Shown: positions 44,486 through 53,330 of the stretch, piece by piece
Numbering within the stretch: the stretch's first letter is position 1
Layout of the letters: each line of letters starts with the position of its first letter
Source of the DNA: Metabacillus sp. KUDC1714
GTDB lineage: Bacteria > Bacillota > Bacilli > Bacillales > Bacillaceae
Direction of reading: 5' to 3'
Length of the DNA stretch: 64,000 nt
NCBI RefSeq assembly: GCF_014217835.1
Contig: NZ_CP055263.1
Location: forward strand, 5,211,501 to 5,275,500
The notes under the pieces: generated by a model
The model's database searches: none
Seen by the model: the letters and a program-made list of their open reading frames with translations, nothing else
Told to the model about the DNA's origin: nothing
Made by a program: the position numbers and the translations under genes

Positions 44486-45057
44486 TCCCCCTTTTGCTGT
44501 TGAAATGACAAGTGATATGCTTTTCCATGCTGTATCATTAATTCCCAGAAAGACTTCGTTTGCTCAAAGTTTTTCAAGATAGCTCGGATGACGCCCCCAT
44601 GGGTAAGGATAAGCACGTTACTATTATGATCTTTATTTTGAATAAGTAGATCTGCCAGAAAGGCATTTATTCTAGCGTTTAACTGGGCTAGAGTTTCTCC
44701 GCCCGGTGGAGCAATATGCTCCCAATTGTTTAACCAATCTTGATAGCTTACATCACCTTTTAGCATCTCATAAGTCATACCTTCCCATTTTCCAAAATCA
44801 AGCTCCCTTATCCTAGAATCTAAACAAACGAGTTTATCTCCTATTAAATATCGAAATGTTTCTGTACATCGTTTAAGATCACTAGAATAATAACGATCAA
44901 AAGGAATTTCTTTAAGGGAGCTTCGCAATGGATTTAATTTATAAAGCTCATGCTCTACTAATGGTTCATCTGTATGGCCTAAATATCTTTTTTCAATATT
45001 CCAACTTGTCACCCCATGACGAACCAAATATACATCGATAGTATGAAAAGACCCCAT
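44434..45057 (-). CDS. cobC: Histidine phosphatase CobC, alpha-ribazole phosphatase type
   Basis: A 207-residue phosphoglycerate-mutase-fold phosphatase. The RHG catalytic motif is VYLVRHGVTSWN at about residue 10-20, followed by the second conserved region RELDFGKWEGM and the late ILTHGGVIRAI with the second His. In this context it removes the phosphate from alpha-ribazole phosphate or from cobalamin phosphate. GGAGGGGAATT precedes the ATG. It overlaps cobS by 49 bases. Confidence 0.87.
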   Translation of the reverse strand: MGSFHTIDVYLVRHGVTSWNIEKRYLGHTDEPLVEHELYKLNPLRSSLKEIPFDRYYSSDLKRCTETFRYLIGDKLVCLDSRIRELDFGKWEGMTYEMLKGDVSYQDWLNNWEHIAPPGGETLAQLNARINAFLADLLIQNKDHNSNVLILTHGGVIRAILKNFEQTKSFWELMIQHGKAYHLSFQQQKGEWVCNSLSVVPIQEKEN

Positions 45058-45779
45058 AATTCCCCTCCTTCGATTGATGCACCAAGAAGATCCCCATTGA
45101 TGCCTTTAAAGTTTTTTAAGATCCAAATACGAAGGAAAAAGTAGAATACGAAGTATGAAAAGAAGAGCAATAGTGTGTATGGGAAAACTAGTGTAAAAAG
45201 GAAAACGATAGTAGTGCCAATAATAACCTCGCGGCCAGTTAGATGCTTCTTCCATTGATAGGCAAGTCCTTCCTGCTTCATTACTGGAAGGTAATATAAT
45301 AAGTAAAGCGGGATTAATCGACTGAATGCTGGAATCAGTATAAGAAAGAACAGTAAGGGTTTCAGTTGATCTGTCTGAATAACCCCATAAACGAATGTAA
45401 TTTTCCAAGTGAGATGAAAGATGGCGGTAAGGACAGCAAAGCTTCCAACTTGAGGATCTTTCATGATTTCAAGCTTTTTCGAAAAAGGAGCATTTGAACC
45501 CACCGCATCGGCCACATCCATTAAGCCATCTAAATGTAATCCTCCAGTTAAAAACACCCATATCGTCACGATCAATAGAGCGATCATCCATCCTGGTAAT
45601 ACCGAGTCTGTGATTGTAATGGCTATAGCTAAAATACCTCCAATGATTAACCCAACGATTCCAAAGGAAGCAAGTGCTCCTCTTATTGATTTTTTTTCCC
45701 AAGGACACTCAATAGGAATCGGGATACGAGTTAAAAATTGCATAGCTAAAATAAATCCTAAAATGTAATGCTTCATCAT
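45009..45779 (-). CDS. cobS: Adenosylcobinamide-GDP ribazoletransferase CobS
   Basis: A 256-residue membrane protein with six or more hydrophobic segments. Family motifs are LGFILAMQFLTRIP at the N-terminus and GGLHLDGLMDVADAVGSNAP, the latter with the conserved Asp-rich pattern. It joins adenosylcobinamide-GDP and alpha-ribazole (or its phosphate) to give cobalamin (phosphate). The start at 45779 fits AAAGG spacing. It begins two bases before the cobU stop. Confidence 0.93.
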   Translation of the reverse strand: MMKHYILGFILAMQFLTRIPIPIECPWEKKSIRGALASFGIVGLIIGGILAIAITITDSVLPGWMIALLIVTIWVFLTGGLHLDGLMDVADAVGSNAPFSKKLEIMKDPQVGSFAVLTAIFHLTWKITFVYGVIQTDQLKPLLFFLILIPAFSRLIPLYLLYYLPVMKQEGLAYQWKKHLTGREVIIGTTIVFLFTLVFPYTLLLFFSYFVFYFFLRIWILKNFKGINGDLLGASIEGGELWGLFILSMYIWFVMG

Positions 45780-45781
45780 GA

Positions 45782-46315
45782 TCAGCCTTTCCATTTAATC
45801 GGTATTCCTGCAACGATTTGATAAACTGATTCTGCTTTAGAAGTAACTAAACTGTGAACTTTTTGAAGCTTATAGATGTATTCGTGAATAAACAAATTGT
45901 CACTTTGGATTCCTTCATTAACATCATTTGAGACAATGATTAATTGCAGTTGCTTCTCCTCAGCTAGTTTAATCCATTTTGAAACTTCTTCCAAAATCAT
46001 CCCTATATCTGTCTTTCCTTTATACAGCATGTTATTTATCCAAACCGTTAAGCAATCCAATAAAATGACTTCCTGTTCCTTTACTGTTTGTAATACTCGT
46101 GTTACCTCCAAAGGTGCTTCAATTGTATCCCAAATTGATTCTCTTTCAACAATATGTCGAGCTATTCGATTTTCCATTTCACGATCAGTTCTTTCTGCAG
46201 TAGCTATATATAATAATGTCTCATTTCGACCAGATTTTTCGAATAATTCAAGGGTATAATTTTCTGCAAAAGAACTTTTCCCTGAACGAGCACCACCAGA
46301 AATAAACGTTAACAT
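45782..46315 (-). CDS. cobU: Adenosylcobinamide kinase/guanylyltransferase CobU
   Basis: A 177-residue enzyme that phosphorylates adenosylcobinamide and transfers GMP to it. P-loop GGARSGKS near residue 7, the guanylylated His in RIARHIVERESIWDTIE, and DCLTVWINN as the Walker B-like part. The NEVGxG motif of classical CobU appears here as SNDVNEG, a small change. The ATG at 46315 follows GGAGAG. It overlaps cobD by seven bases. A second CobU-like gene lies at the end of the operon. Confidence 0.92.
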   Translation of the reverse strand: MLTFISGGARSGKSSFAENYTLELFEKSGRNETLLYIATAERTDREMENRIARHIVERESIWDTIEAPLEVTRVLQTVKEQEVILLDCLTVWINNMLYKGKTDIGMILEEVSKWIKLAEEKQLQLIIVSNDVNEGIQSDNLFIHEYIYKLQKVHSLVTSKAESVYQIVAGIPIKWKG

Positions 46316-47397
46316 TGCCTGTCTCTCCATCTGCGTAACGTTTGTAGGAAAAAGTTGTTTTCAGCCTCAGTACGAACCGCTAAACGTAAATAGTTTCCAT
46401 CAAGACCCTTAAAAGTATGAGTATGTCGTGGAATAATGTTATTCTCTAGTAAATAAAGAAATAATTGTTCAGTATCTGCTTGTCGATCAAGATCTCTTAA
46501 CAAATAAAAATTTACAAGAGTAGGTGAATAATAGAAGCCTAATCTTGAAAGCTCGGTGGTTAAAAGTTTTAGCTGTCCTTGTAACCAAGCTTTTGTTTCA
46601 TCAATAAATTCATGCTGAGTAACTAGACAAGGGAGTATGGAGGTTACAATACCATTTACACTCCAAGGAATCTGACTTCTCTTCAATTGGAAAATCATCT
46701 CTTCCCTTGCAACAACATAACCAAGTCGCAAACTAGGAATTGAAAAAATTTTAGTTAATGATCTCAGTAATACTAAGTTTGCATAATGATCAATAAGGAA
46801 CGCTAAGTCAGTGATATGGGAGGGTAAAAAGTGAATAAATGCTTCATCGATTACAATCGTTGTTTGACACTCGATGCCTTTTTCAAGAACTGCCTTAATA
46901 TCTTCAATGTCGACTACAGTTCCTGTTGGATTATTCGGACGACATAAAAAAACGACATCTACTTCTTCCATTTTCGATATAACCTTTTCAAGTGGAAAAG
47001 AAAAATGATCCTCTTGTTGAAGAGAAAGATGGGTTACAGATAATTGAAATACGTGACAAGCTCTTTCATATTCAGAGAATGTAGGTTCGATTATTAACGC
47101 TTTTTCCCCAGTAAATTGTTGGGCAACTAGGAAGATCGCTTCAGAGCCTCCATTCGTTAAGAGAGTCTGTTCTTGCCTTACCCCTTCATGAGTAGCAACT
47201 AACTTTGTAGCTTCTTCGTAGTTGGGATCAGGATACTTTTCGAATTGGTTAAACGCTTCTATAAAGCTCTCTTTTAATGCCATCGGAGGTCCTAACGGAT
47301 TAATATTTGCACTAAAGTCAACATATAGATCATCTTTATTAATTCCTTTTAATTCTAGAATTTTCTTCGGTTGCCCACCATGGTCAGGCCATTCCAT
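46309..47397 (-). CDS. cobD: Threonine-phosphate decarboxylase CobD
   Basis: A 362-residue PLP-dependent enzyme of the histidinol-phosphate aminotransferase fold. It decarboxylates L-threonine-phosphate to the aminopropanol phosphate linker of cobalamin. The N-terminus MEWPDHGGQPKKI with YVDFSANINPLGPP is typical of CobD. The PLP lysine is in RSLTKIFSIPSLRLGY. The start was placed at 47397 because an upstream frame would run into cbiB. Confidence 0.9.
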   Translation of the reverse strand: MEWPDHGGQPKKILELKGINKDDLYVDFSANINPLGPPMALKESFIEAFNQFEKYPDPNYEEATKLVATHEGVRQEQTLLTNGGSEAIFLVAQQFTGEKALIIEPTFSEYERACHVFQLSVTHLSLQQEDHFSFPLEKVISKMEEVDVVFLCRPNNPTGTVVDIEDIKAVLEKGIECQTTIVIDEAFIHFLPSHITDLAFLIDHYANLVLLRSLTKIFSIPSLRLGYVVAREEMIFQLKRSQIPWSVNGIVTSILPCLVTQHEFIDETKAWLQGQLKLLTTELSRLGFYYSPTLVNFYLLRDLDRQADTEQLFLYLLENNIIPRHTHTFKGLDGNYLRLAVRTEAENNFFLQTLRRWRDRQC

Positions 47398-47417
47398 CTT
47401 CACCACACCTTTCTTTT

Positions 47418-48371
47418 CTATAGCTTCATATAAATGAAGAATAGTATAAGCACAAACATAAACCATGCACCATGCATGTAAATAATCGTTTTTTGAATAT
47501 CTTTAGGCTGAAGCCTGCGAGTATAGTTGCCCATTTCCGCTCTGTTGGAAACAATTCCTTGGTAAAAATTCTTTCCTCCTAACACAACCCCTAAAAGCCC
47601 TGCAGTCATAGCCTCAGGCCAACCACTATTCGGACTTGGGTGCTTTTTAGCATCACGAACAGTTACAACAAAAGCATTCCACTTTTTAGAATTGGGAACA
47701 AACCACGAAAAAAGCCAAATTAAGATTGCCGTTAACCGAGCTGGAATCCAATTCATTACATCATCTAACCTGGCAGATCCCCAACCAAATTGTTTATATT
47801 TTTCATTTTTATAACCAACCATTGAATCTAATGTATTTGTTGCACGATAAGCCATTGCTAATGGTGCACCACCAATCAGTGCCCAACATAATGGAGCAAT
47901 GATTGCATCAACAGTGTTTTCAGCAACGGTTTCGACAGTACCGCGAACCACTTCATCTGTGGGCAGGTCTTCCGTGTCACGACCAACGATAAAGCTTAAC
48001 TTTTTACGAGCTAAAGATATATCCCCTTGTAACAGTGGGATCGCGACTTCTTTGGCTGCTTTATGTAATCCCTTCATTGCAATTGTCGTAGAAATAAGAT
48101 ACATTTCCACTAAAAACGTAGCGTACGGATGGATATAATTCACAATTTTAAGTAAGAAATAAACAAAGATATACGTCCCGCCAACAATTGTCAAAGTTAA
48201 AAGCATTCCTTTTGCCTTGCGATACTTGTTCCGATTCCACATCTTTTCAAGAAAGCTTATCGCTTTTCCCATGATGATTACAGGATGTGGAAGCCACCTT
48301 GGATCACCGATAAGTAAATCGGTAATAATCGCCGTAATGATCATATAAAAATGCATAGCAAAGACATTCAT
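47418..48371 (-). CDS. cbiB: Adenosylcobinamide-phosphate synthase CbiB
   Basis: A 317-residue membrane protein that attaches the aminopropanol (phosphate) to adenosylcobyric acid. Features are DLLIGDPRWLPHPVIIMGK at the N-terminus, the RDTEDLPTDEVVRGTVETVAENT segment, and several hydrophobic stretches. Its ATG overlaps the upstream stop (ATGA, four bases). Confidence 0.94.
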   Translation of the reverse strand: MNVFAMHFYMIITAIITDLLIGDPRWLPHPVIIMGKAISFLEKMWNRNKYRKAKGMLLTLTIVGGTYIFVYFLLKIVNYIHPYATFLVEMYLISTTIAMKGLHKAAKEVAIPLLQGDISLARKKLSFIVGRDTEDLPTDEVVRGTVETVAENTVDAIIAPLCWALIGGAPLAMAYRATNTLDSMVGYKNEKYKQFGWGSARLDDVMNWIPARLTAILIWLFSWFVPNSKKWNAFVVTVRDAKKHPSPNSGWPEAMTAGLLGVVLGGKNFYQGIVSNRAEMGNYTRRLQPKDIQKTIIYMHGAWFMFVLILFFIYMKL

Positions 48372-49834
48372 AGTTGCTGCACTCTGCGTTTTTCATAGTT
48401 TTGCACAGCTTTGATCATCGCTTTATAAACAGACATACCAATTCCTTTTCCAATAACAGTTCCAGATCCTGCATATGGTGTAGGATCACCCTTTTGAGTA
48501 GCTGCAATAAGTGTACTATCTGTTGATGTACCTGTTGCAATTGTACAAGTAGCAGCATCTTTAATTTGTAAGTCATTGAAGGCTTTCGTCTTTGCTTCTG
48601 TAACAGATTGAACGGCATTTACTAAAGCACCATCAGTTAAATGAGCATCAATAAAAACCATAATATTTACAGTTCCGATTTGATAGCCTTGCTTAACTGT
48701 GGAAGGGTCAGTGATATCAATTGCATTACCAACACCCGCGGTTATGACTGCTATTATTTGAACATCTTCATACGTTTCTTTTAAGATACTCATATCTTTT
48801 AGGTTCACTGCTGTCATCATGCCAATTGTGTCATACTCAGAGATCTCCGCTTGTCTTAACCAGCTAATAATATCCTCTTTAGGATTTGAGCAGTTATATT
48901 CTTTTTTGACATGAAAATTACAAAAGTTTTTGGCCCACTGCAAGCCTTCTCCTAAAACACCGTTAGAGATTGTTCTTAAAGGATGGTTAAATGTAAGATG
49001 GATAGATTGATCAGTTTGTTTTAACTCATATTCTAGCCCTAGGTTTTCTTTTTTTACTTGGTTAGGAATAACCGTGATTTGTGGTTTTGGGATAACAGGG
49101 TGAAAATTAGTTTTAATCCCTACTTCATATACATCACTTAGCTGATTTTCATTTTGTAAGAGAGACAATTCACCTGTCTCAATTAATTTTCCACCATTAA
49201 GTAAGCCTATCTTATCTGCAAAAAGAGCGGCTGTATTTAAGTCATGTAAAATAGCAACAATCGTTAAATGATGCTTCCTTTGATATTCTTTTAAATGATC
49301 CAGCATCCTAACTGTATGTTTTATATCAAGATGGTTTGTAGGCTCATCTAAAAAAAGGATCTTTGGCTCTTGTGCAAGTGCTTTAGCTAATAAGACTCTC
49401 TGCTTCTCTCCACCACTTAGACTCTTAAATGGTTGTTTTCGAAACTGAAATACATCGGTTTGTTTCATAACTTCATCAACTATTTGACGATCTTTTTTAG
49501 AAATATGTTTTAATAATCCTTTTTGGTGTGGGTAACGTCCTAGCATAACAATTTCTTCCACATGAAAATCGAATTCAACCTGTGGTTCCTGTGATAAAAC
49601 GGCTATGATCCTAGCTCTTTCTAGGGCTGAATAGCTATGAAGTGACTTCTCAAAAATAGTAATCGTTCCTTTTTTTATTGGCAACACACCTGTTATTAAT
49701 TTTACAAGAGTTGTTTTTCCACTTCCATTCGGACCAATAAGTGCAAAGAAATGACCGGTCTCGATGGTAAGTGTAACATCCTTTATTACCGACGTTTTTT
49801 CATACCCTCCAGATAATTGCTTAATGTCAATCAT
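48368..49834 (-). CDS. BtuD-CbiZ fusion: corrinoid ABC ATPase plus amidohydrolase
   Basis: A 488-residue two-domain protein. Residues about 1-250 are the ATPase of the BtuFCD corrinoid importer: Walker A (LIGPNGSGKTTLVKLI), signature (SLSGGEKQRVLLAKAL) and Walker B (ILFLDEPTNHLDIKH). Residues about 270-488 are CbiZ, adenosylcobinamide amidohydrolase, with NHPLRTISNGVLGEG and ITAGVGNAIDITDP. CbiZ removes the lower-ligand arm of imported incomplete or wrong corrinoids to give adenosylcobyric acid. The fusion couples uptake directly to remodelling. AAGGGG precedes the ATG; it begins two bases after the btuC stop. Confidence 0.94.
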   Translation of the reverse strand: MIDIKQLSGGYEKTSVIKDVTLTIETGHFFALIGPNGSGKTTLVKLITGVLPIKKGTITIFEKSLHSYSALERARIIAVLSQEPQVEFDFHVEEIVMLGRYPHQKGLLKHISKKDRQIVDEVMKQTDVFQFRKQPFKSLSGGEKQRVLLAKALAQEPKILFLDEPTNHLDIKHTVRMLDHLKEYQRKHHLTIVAILHDLNTAALFADKIGLLNGGKLIETGELSLLQNENQLSDVYEVGIKTNFHPVIPKPQITVIPNQVKKENLGLEYELKQTDQSIHLTFNHPLRTISNGVLGEGLQWAKNFCNFHVKKEYNCSNPKEDIISWLRQAEISEYDTIGMMTAVNLKDMSILKETYEDVQIIAVITAGVGNAIDITDPSTVKQGYQIGTVNIMVFIDAHLTDGALVNAVQSVTEAKTKAFNDLQIKDAATCTIATGTSTDSTLIAATQKGDPTPYAGSGTVIGKGIGMSVYKAMIKAVQNYEKRRVQQL

Positions 49835-49836
49835 AT

Positions 49837-50919
49837 CTATCCCCTTCCTAGTCGTTCTCTAATTAATAGTAGAGCAAAGACTGGTGCACCAATTAAAGCT
49901 GTTATCACTCCAATAGGTAGTTCACTTGGTGAAATAATTGTCCGGGCGATTAGATCGGCAAGGATCAAATATCCCCCACCAACCAACATTGATAAAGGTA
50001 GGACATGTCTATGGTTTGGTCCGATTAATAACCGAACAAAATGCGGAATAACTAATCCAACGAAACTTATTGATCCAGATACAGAAACAGCTGCTCCTGT
50101 TAGTAAGGATGCTCCTATGATAATATAAATCTTTCCCTTCTGAACGTTTACTCCTAAATGTTCAGCTGATTCTTCACCTAACGCAAAGGCATTTAACTCT
50201 CTTGAACGGATTATTAAAAACAACGCACCAATAAGAAAGAAGGGAATCATTAGCTTAACATGACTCCAGCCTCTCATCCCAACATTCCCCATTAACCAAT
50301 ATAAAATTTGCCGAATATCTTCACGTGAACTTAAAGCAATGATAAGTGAAATGACAGCTCCAATGAAAGAACTGACGATAATACCAGCAAGGATAATCGT
50401 CTCAATTGAAAGTCTTCGATTGGATAGATGGGTCACAGCAAAAACAATAAACATAGTGCATAATCCACCTAATATAGCGATAACTGGTAATGTATAGCTA
50501 CCTAGAAAGGTGATGGTAATTTGAAAATATAGAACGATAACTGCACCTAAAGAAGCACCTGAAGATACACCGATTGTGTACGGATCTGCGAGTGGATTTC
50601 GTAATAACCCTTGAAAGGCTGCCCCAGCTAATGATAGTGCAGCACCTACAAAAAACGCCAATAAAACACGAGGAAATCGAATTTCCCATATGATCGACTC
50701 TACTGTTTTGGGAATTTCCTCACTAAATATCTTTATTCCGGCAATTTTTGTAGCTAATACATCCATAATTACTGTAATTGGATAATGAACACTACTAATA
50801 AATAAACCAAGGAGTGCTGCAATTAGCACAAACACTCCACATATTAGATACATCCAAACGAATTTATTTGTCAAAAATTTCTGGATAAATAAGCTTTGCA
50901 AGCGTCTCAACCCCATCAA
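49837..50919 (-). CDS. btuC: Corrinoid ABC transporter permease BtuC
   Basis: A FecCD-family permease of about 345-360 residues with about ten hydrophobic segments. Hallmarks are GAALSLAGAAFQGLLRNPLADPYTIG, where it contacts BtuD, and the later VSGSISFVGLVIPHFVRLLIG. The start is uncertain: the frame begins at a TTG at 50919 inside btuF, but the ribosome binding sites are weak, and TTG codons a little downstream (about 50901, 50874) are alternatives. It is coupled to btuF by overlap. Confidence 0.9.
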   Translation of the reverse strand: MMGLRRLQSLFIQKFLTNKFVWMYLICGVFVLIAALLGLFISSVHYPITVIMDVLATKIAGIKIFSEEIPKTVESIIWEIRFPRVLLAFFVGAALSLAGAAFQGLLRNPLADPYTIGVSSGASLGAVIVLYFQITITFLGSYTLPVIAILGGLCTMFIVFAVTHLSNRRLSIETIILAGIIVSSFIGAVISLIIALSSREDIRQILYWLMGNVGMRGWSHVKLMIPFFLIGALFLIIRSRELNAFALGEESAEHLGVNVQKGKIYIIIGASLLTGAAVSVSGSISFVGLVIPHFVRLLIGPNHRHVLPLSMLVGGGYLILADLIARTIISPSELPIGVITALIGAPVFALLLIRERLGRG

Positions 50920-51859
50920 TTAATCGTGGTCCTGGTCTAGTAACCGTATCATTATTTACATCAAAAACTTGTTTATCTTTAATAGCAGGCACCTCTTCCC
51001 AGCCAGCACGGTTTAATACGCCTTCTGCAGGATTTTCAACATAATATCCGTATGTAGTAATGATAACATCAGGGTTTAATGTAACAATTTCTTCCTCGGT
51101 CATTTTGACCCAACCTTTTTGTTCACCGGCAGTATTTGTTGCATTGATAACTTCTAACATCTCATGCATAAATGTATCTTGACCTGTTGTAAAAATGTCT
51201 GGGGCAGGTGAAACTTCTACCCAGACAGCTTTCTTTTCAGTTACAGCTTTTGCCTGCTCTTTTATTTCAGCTAATCTCCCCTTCATTTCTTTTACTATCG
51301 TGTCAGCCTCTTTTGTCGCACCCGTAACTTGGCCAATTAAAGTAATCGTATTGTATACATTTTCAAATGATTCCGCACTTCCTATAACAATGACATCAAT
51401 ACCAGCCTCTTTAAATTGCTTTAAAATATCGGGATTGTTTTCATGTTGGAAATCAGTTACTAATGCAAGATCAGGTTGTAGAGCCAATATTTTTTCGACA
51501 TCTAATTGTTGATCACCTATTTTTTCAATCTTTTCAACATCTGGAGGGTAATTACTGTAATTATCTACTCCAATAAGCTTATCACCTTGCCCTAAAGCAA
51601 ATGTTATTTCTGTATTACTTGGGATGACAGATACAATTGTTTTAGGTTCTGATTCAATTGTTACTTCTTCACCAGTTCCGTCGGTAACTGTTACTGGAAA
51701 GGCAGCTTTGGTTTCCCCTTCATTTGTTTCATCAGATTTCAAAGTTGTTTCATTCTCATCTGTTGCTTTATCTTCTGCATTTCCACAAGCAATTGTGAAA
51801 ACGCTGATTAGCATAACCATGATGCTTAGTAAAAGCCATTTCTTCAATACTGTTGTCAT
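50864..51859 (-). CDS. btuF: Corrinoid ABC transporter substrate-binding lipoprotein BtuF
   Basis: A 331-residue lipoprotein: a hydrophobic signal with lipobox TIAC at about residue 22-25, an acidic linker, then the BtuF-type domain (VSVIPSNTEITFALGQGDKLIGVDNYSNYP and QLDVEKILALQPDLALVTDF). It captures vitamin B12 and other corrinoids outside the cell. AGGAG is eight bases before ATG at 51859. It is the first gene after the riboswitch. Confidence 0.93.
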   Translation of the reverse strand: MTTVLKKWLLLSIMVMLISVFTIACGNAEDKATDENETTLKSDETNEGETKAAFPVTVTDGTGEEVTIESEPKTIVSVIPSNTEITFALGQGDKLIGVDNYSNYPPDVEKIEKIGDQQLDVEKILALQPDLALVTDFQHENNPDILKQFKEAGIDVIVIGSAESFENVYNTITLIGQVTGATKEADTIVKEMKGRLAEIKEQAKAVTEKKAVWVEVSPAPDIFTTGQDTFMHEMLEVINATNTAGEQKGWVKMTEEEIVTLNPDVIITTYGYYVENPAEGVLNRAGWEEVPAIKDKQVFDVNNDTVTRPGPRLIDGVETLAKLIYPEIFDK

Positions 51860-51884
51860 TCTTACCACTCCTATTCATTTTTCC

Positions 51885-51917
51885 ACAAAAAAACGCCTAT
51901 TCACGTGGAAAAGGCGA
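51885..51917 (-). terminator. Riboswitch-linked intrinsic terminator before btuF
   Basis: CGCCT at 51912-51916 and AGGCG at 51894-51898 on the minus strand, around an 13-base loop, are followed by TTTTTTT. It lies between the aptamer and btuF, the normal expression platform of a B12-repressed transcript. Confidence 0.88.
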
Positions 51918-52013
51918 TAAATGCATTAAGGAAATGGTGATTTACAATGTAAACATCAAAAGACACCAGCATTATAAAGCCATCCTTTTCCTCGAAGGAT
52001 ACTTTTACATAAC

Positions 52014-52186
52014 AATAGGCAGGTCTCCTGGCTAACGCATCATCATTATAGCTAACCCTTCCCATATCATTTATACAGTGGGTATTTTTTTAGCTACATT
52101 CAACGTTTACAGTGGCGGGACCGCGTTGGAATTTCACCAAACTTCCCTATTATCCTCAAAATCTTGTCATTTAAGGACCTATTGTT
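52014..52186 (-). ncRNA. Cobalamin riboswitch upstream of btuF
   Basis: On the minus strand the leader reads GGGAAG...GGTGAAATTCC...GCGGTCCCGCCACTGTAAAC and ends with the B12 box AGCCAGGAGACCTGCC (plus-strand 52018-52033). These are the conserved AdoCbl aptamer segments. It should repress btuF-btuC-btuD-cbiZ to cobU2 when adenosylcobalamin is plentiful. Confidence 0.96.
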
Positions 52187-52214
52187 GAATATTCGTTTTT
52201 TTGTGACATGCATT

Positions 52215-52243
52215 ATTATAAAAGAAGATATAGTAAGTGTAAA
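52215..52243 (-). promoter_or_regulatory. Sigma-A promoter of the btuF riboswitch transcript
   Basis: On the minus strand TTTACA at 52243-52238 and TATAAT at 52220-52215 with a 17-bp spacer. Transcription would start near 52208, a few bases before the aptamer. Confidence 0.88.
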
Positions 52244-52253
52244 TGAATATTTA

Positions 52254-53330
52254 CTAAATCTTGGACGATTCACTTTCAGTTGTAATGCCTGCTGATTGAA
52301 ATGTCGCCATTTCTTTCATCATTCTTGTTGCTGTTTCAAGTAATGGAAATGCAAGTGCAGCGCCTGTTCCCTCGCCTAATCTTAAATCAAGTTCAAGGAG
52401 TGGAGATTTATGTAGGTATGCAAGGGCATGGATATGCCCTTGCTCTTTAGACATATGGCCCGCTGTCAAATAATCGTTTACCTTCTCCTCTAGAACGACA
52501 GCTAATAGGGCAGCAGCTGTACTAATAAAACCATCTAGGATCACTGGAACCCTTTGTTCAGCAGCTTTAATAATAGCTCCTGTCATCCCCGCAATCTCTA
52601 GACCTCCAACTTTTGTTAAAATATCAATTGCATCTTTTCGGTTAGGTTTTCTTTCTGATAATGCTTTAGAAATGATAGATACTTTTTTATTTCGAGCTTC
52701 ATCAGAGATTCCTGTCCCTAAGCCAACTACTTCCTCGACTGAACATCCAGTTATTACCGAAACAATTGCACTTGCGGTTGCCGTATTCCCAATTCCCATT
52801 TCACCAACGATGATGCACTTAGCACCTTCTTCGATCATTTGTTGGGCCATATCCATTCCCGCAATTAAGGCTTGTTTCGCATCTTCCTCTGTCATGGCAT
52901 TTTCATGCGCATAGTTATTCGTACCATATTTCACCTTTTTATTAATTAACTCGTTATGGTTAATATCTTCAGCTACCCCAATATCAACAATTTTAAGAAA
53001 AGCATTTATTTGTTTTGCAAATACATTAATTGCAGCACCGCCATTTAGGAAGTTGTATACCATTTGGGTCGTTACTTCTTTTGGATAGGCAGAAACCCCC
53101 ATTTCACTAATCCCATGATCAGCAGCAAAAACGATAATACCTGGAGGTGTAACCTCAGGAAATACTTGATTTGTTATTCCGGCAAGCTGAATTGCGAGTT
53201 CTTCTAATTTCCCTAAGCTTCCAATTGGTTTCGTTAAAGAATTTACATACTCTCTTGCTTCTTGCATTTTTTCATCATTAAGATTTTGAATAGATTGTAG
53301 AGTCTCTTGTATTTTAATATTTGAAGTCAT
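52254..53330 (-). CDS. cobT: Nicotinate-nucleotide--dimethylbenzimidazole phosphoribosyltransferase CobT
   Basis: A 358-residue enzyme making alpha-ribazole phosphate, the lower-ligand donor. Conserved parts are TKPIGSLGKLEELA, the adenine-site GEMGIGNTATASAIV and the catalytic Glu region LRLGEGTGAALAFPL. The ATG overlaps the cbiP stop by four bases (ATGA). It is the last gene of the cobO operon; the next operon's promoter lies just past its stop. Confidence 0.95.
   Translation of the reverse strand: MTSNIKIQETLQSIQNLNDEKMQEAREYVNSLTKPIGSLGKLEELAIQLAGITNQVFPEVTPPGIIVFAADHGISEMGVSAYPKEVTTQMVYNFLNGGAAINVFAKQINAFLKIVDIGVAEDINHNELINKKVKYGTNNYAHENAMTEEDAKQALIAGMDMAQQMIEEGAKCIIVGEMGIGNTATASAIVSVITGCSVEEVVGLGTGISDEARNKKVSIISKALSERKPNRKDAIDILTKVGGLEIAGMTGAIIKAAEQRVPVILDGFISTAAALLAVVLEEKVNDYLTAGHMSKEQGHIHALAYLHKSPLLELDLRLGEGTGAALAFPLLETATRMMKEMATFQSAGITTESESSKI

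Noticed and set aside
45469..45768. Overlapping plus- and minus-strand frames inside cobS
   Set aside because: They are shadows of the cobS gene.
47398..47466. The extended N-terminus of CobD
   Set aside because: It runs into cbiB and does not match the family; the start at 47397 gives the normal CobD beginning.
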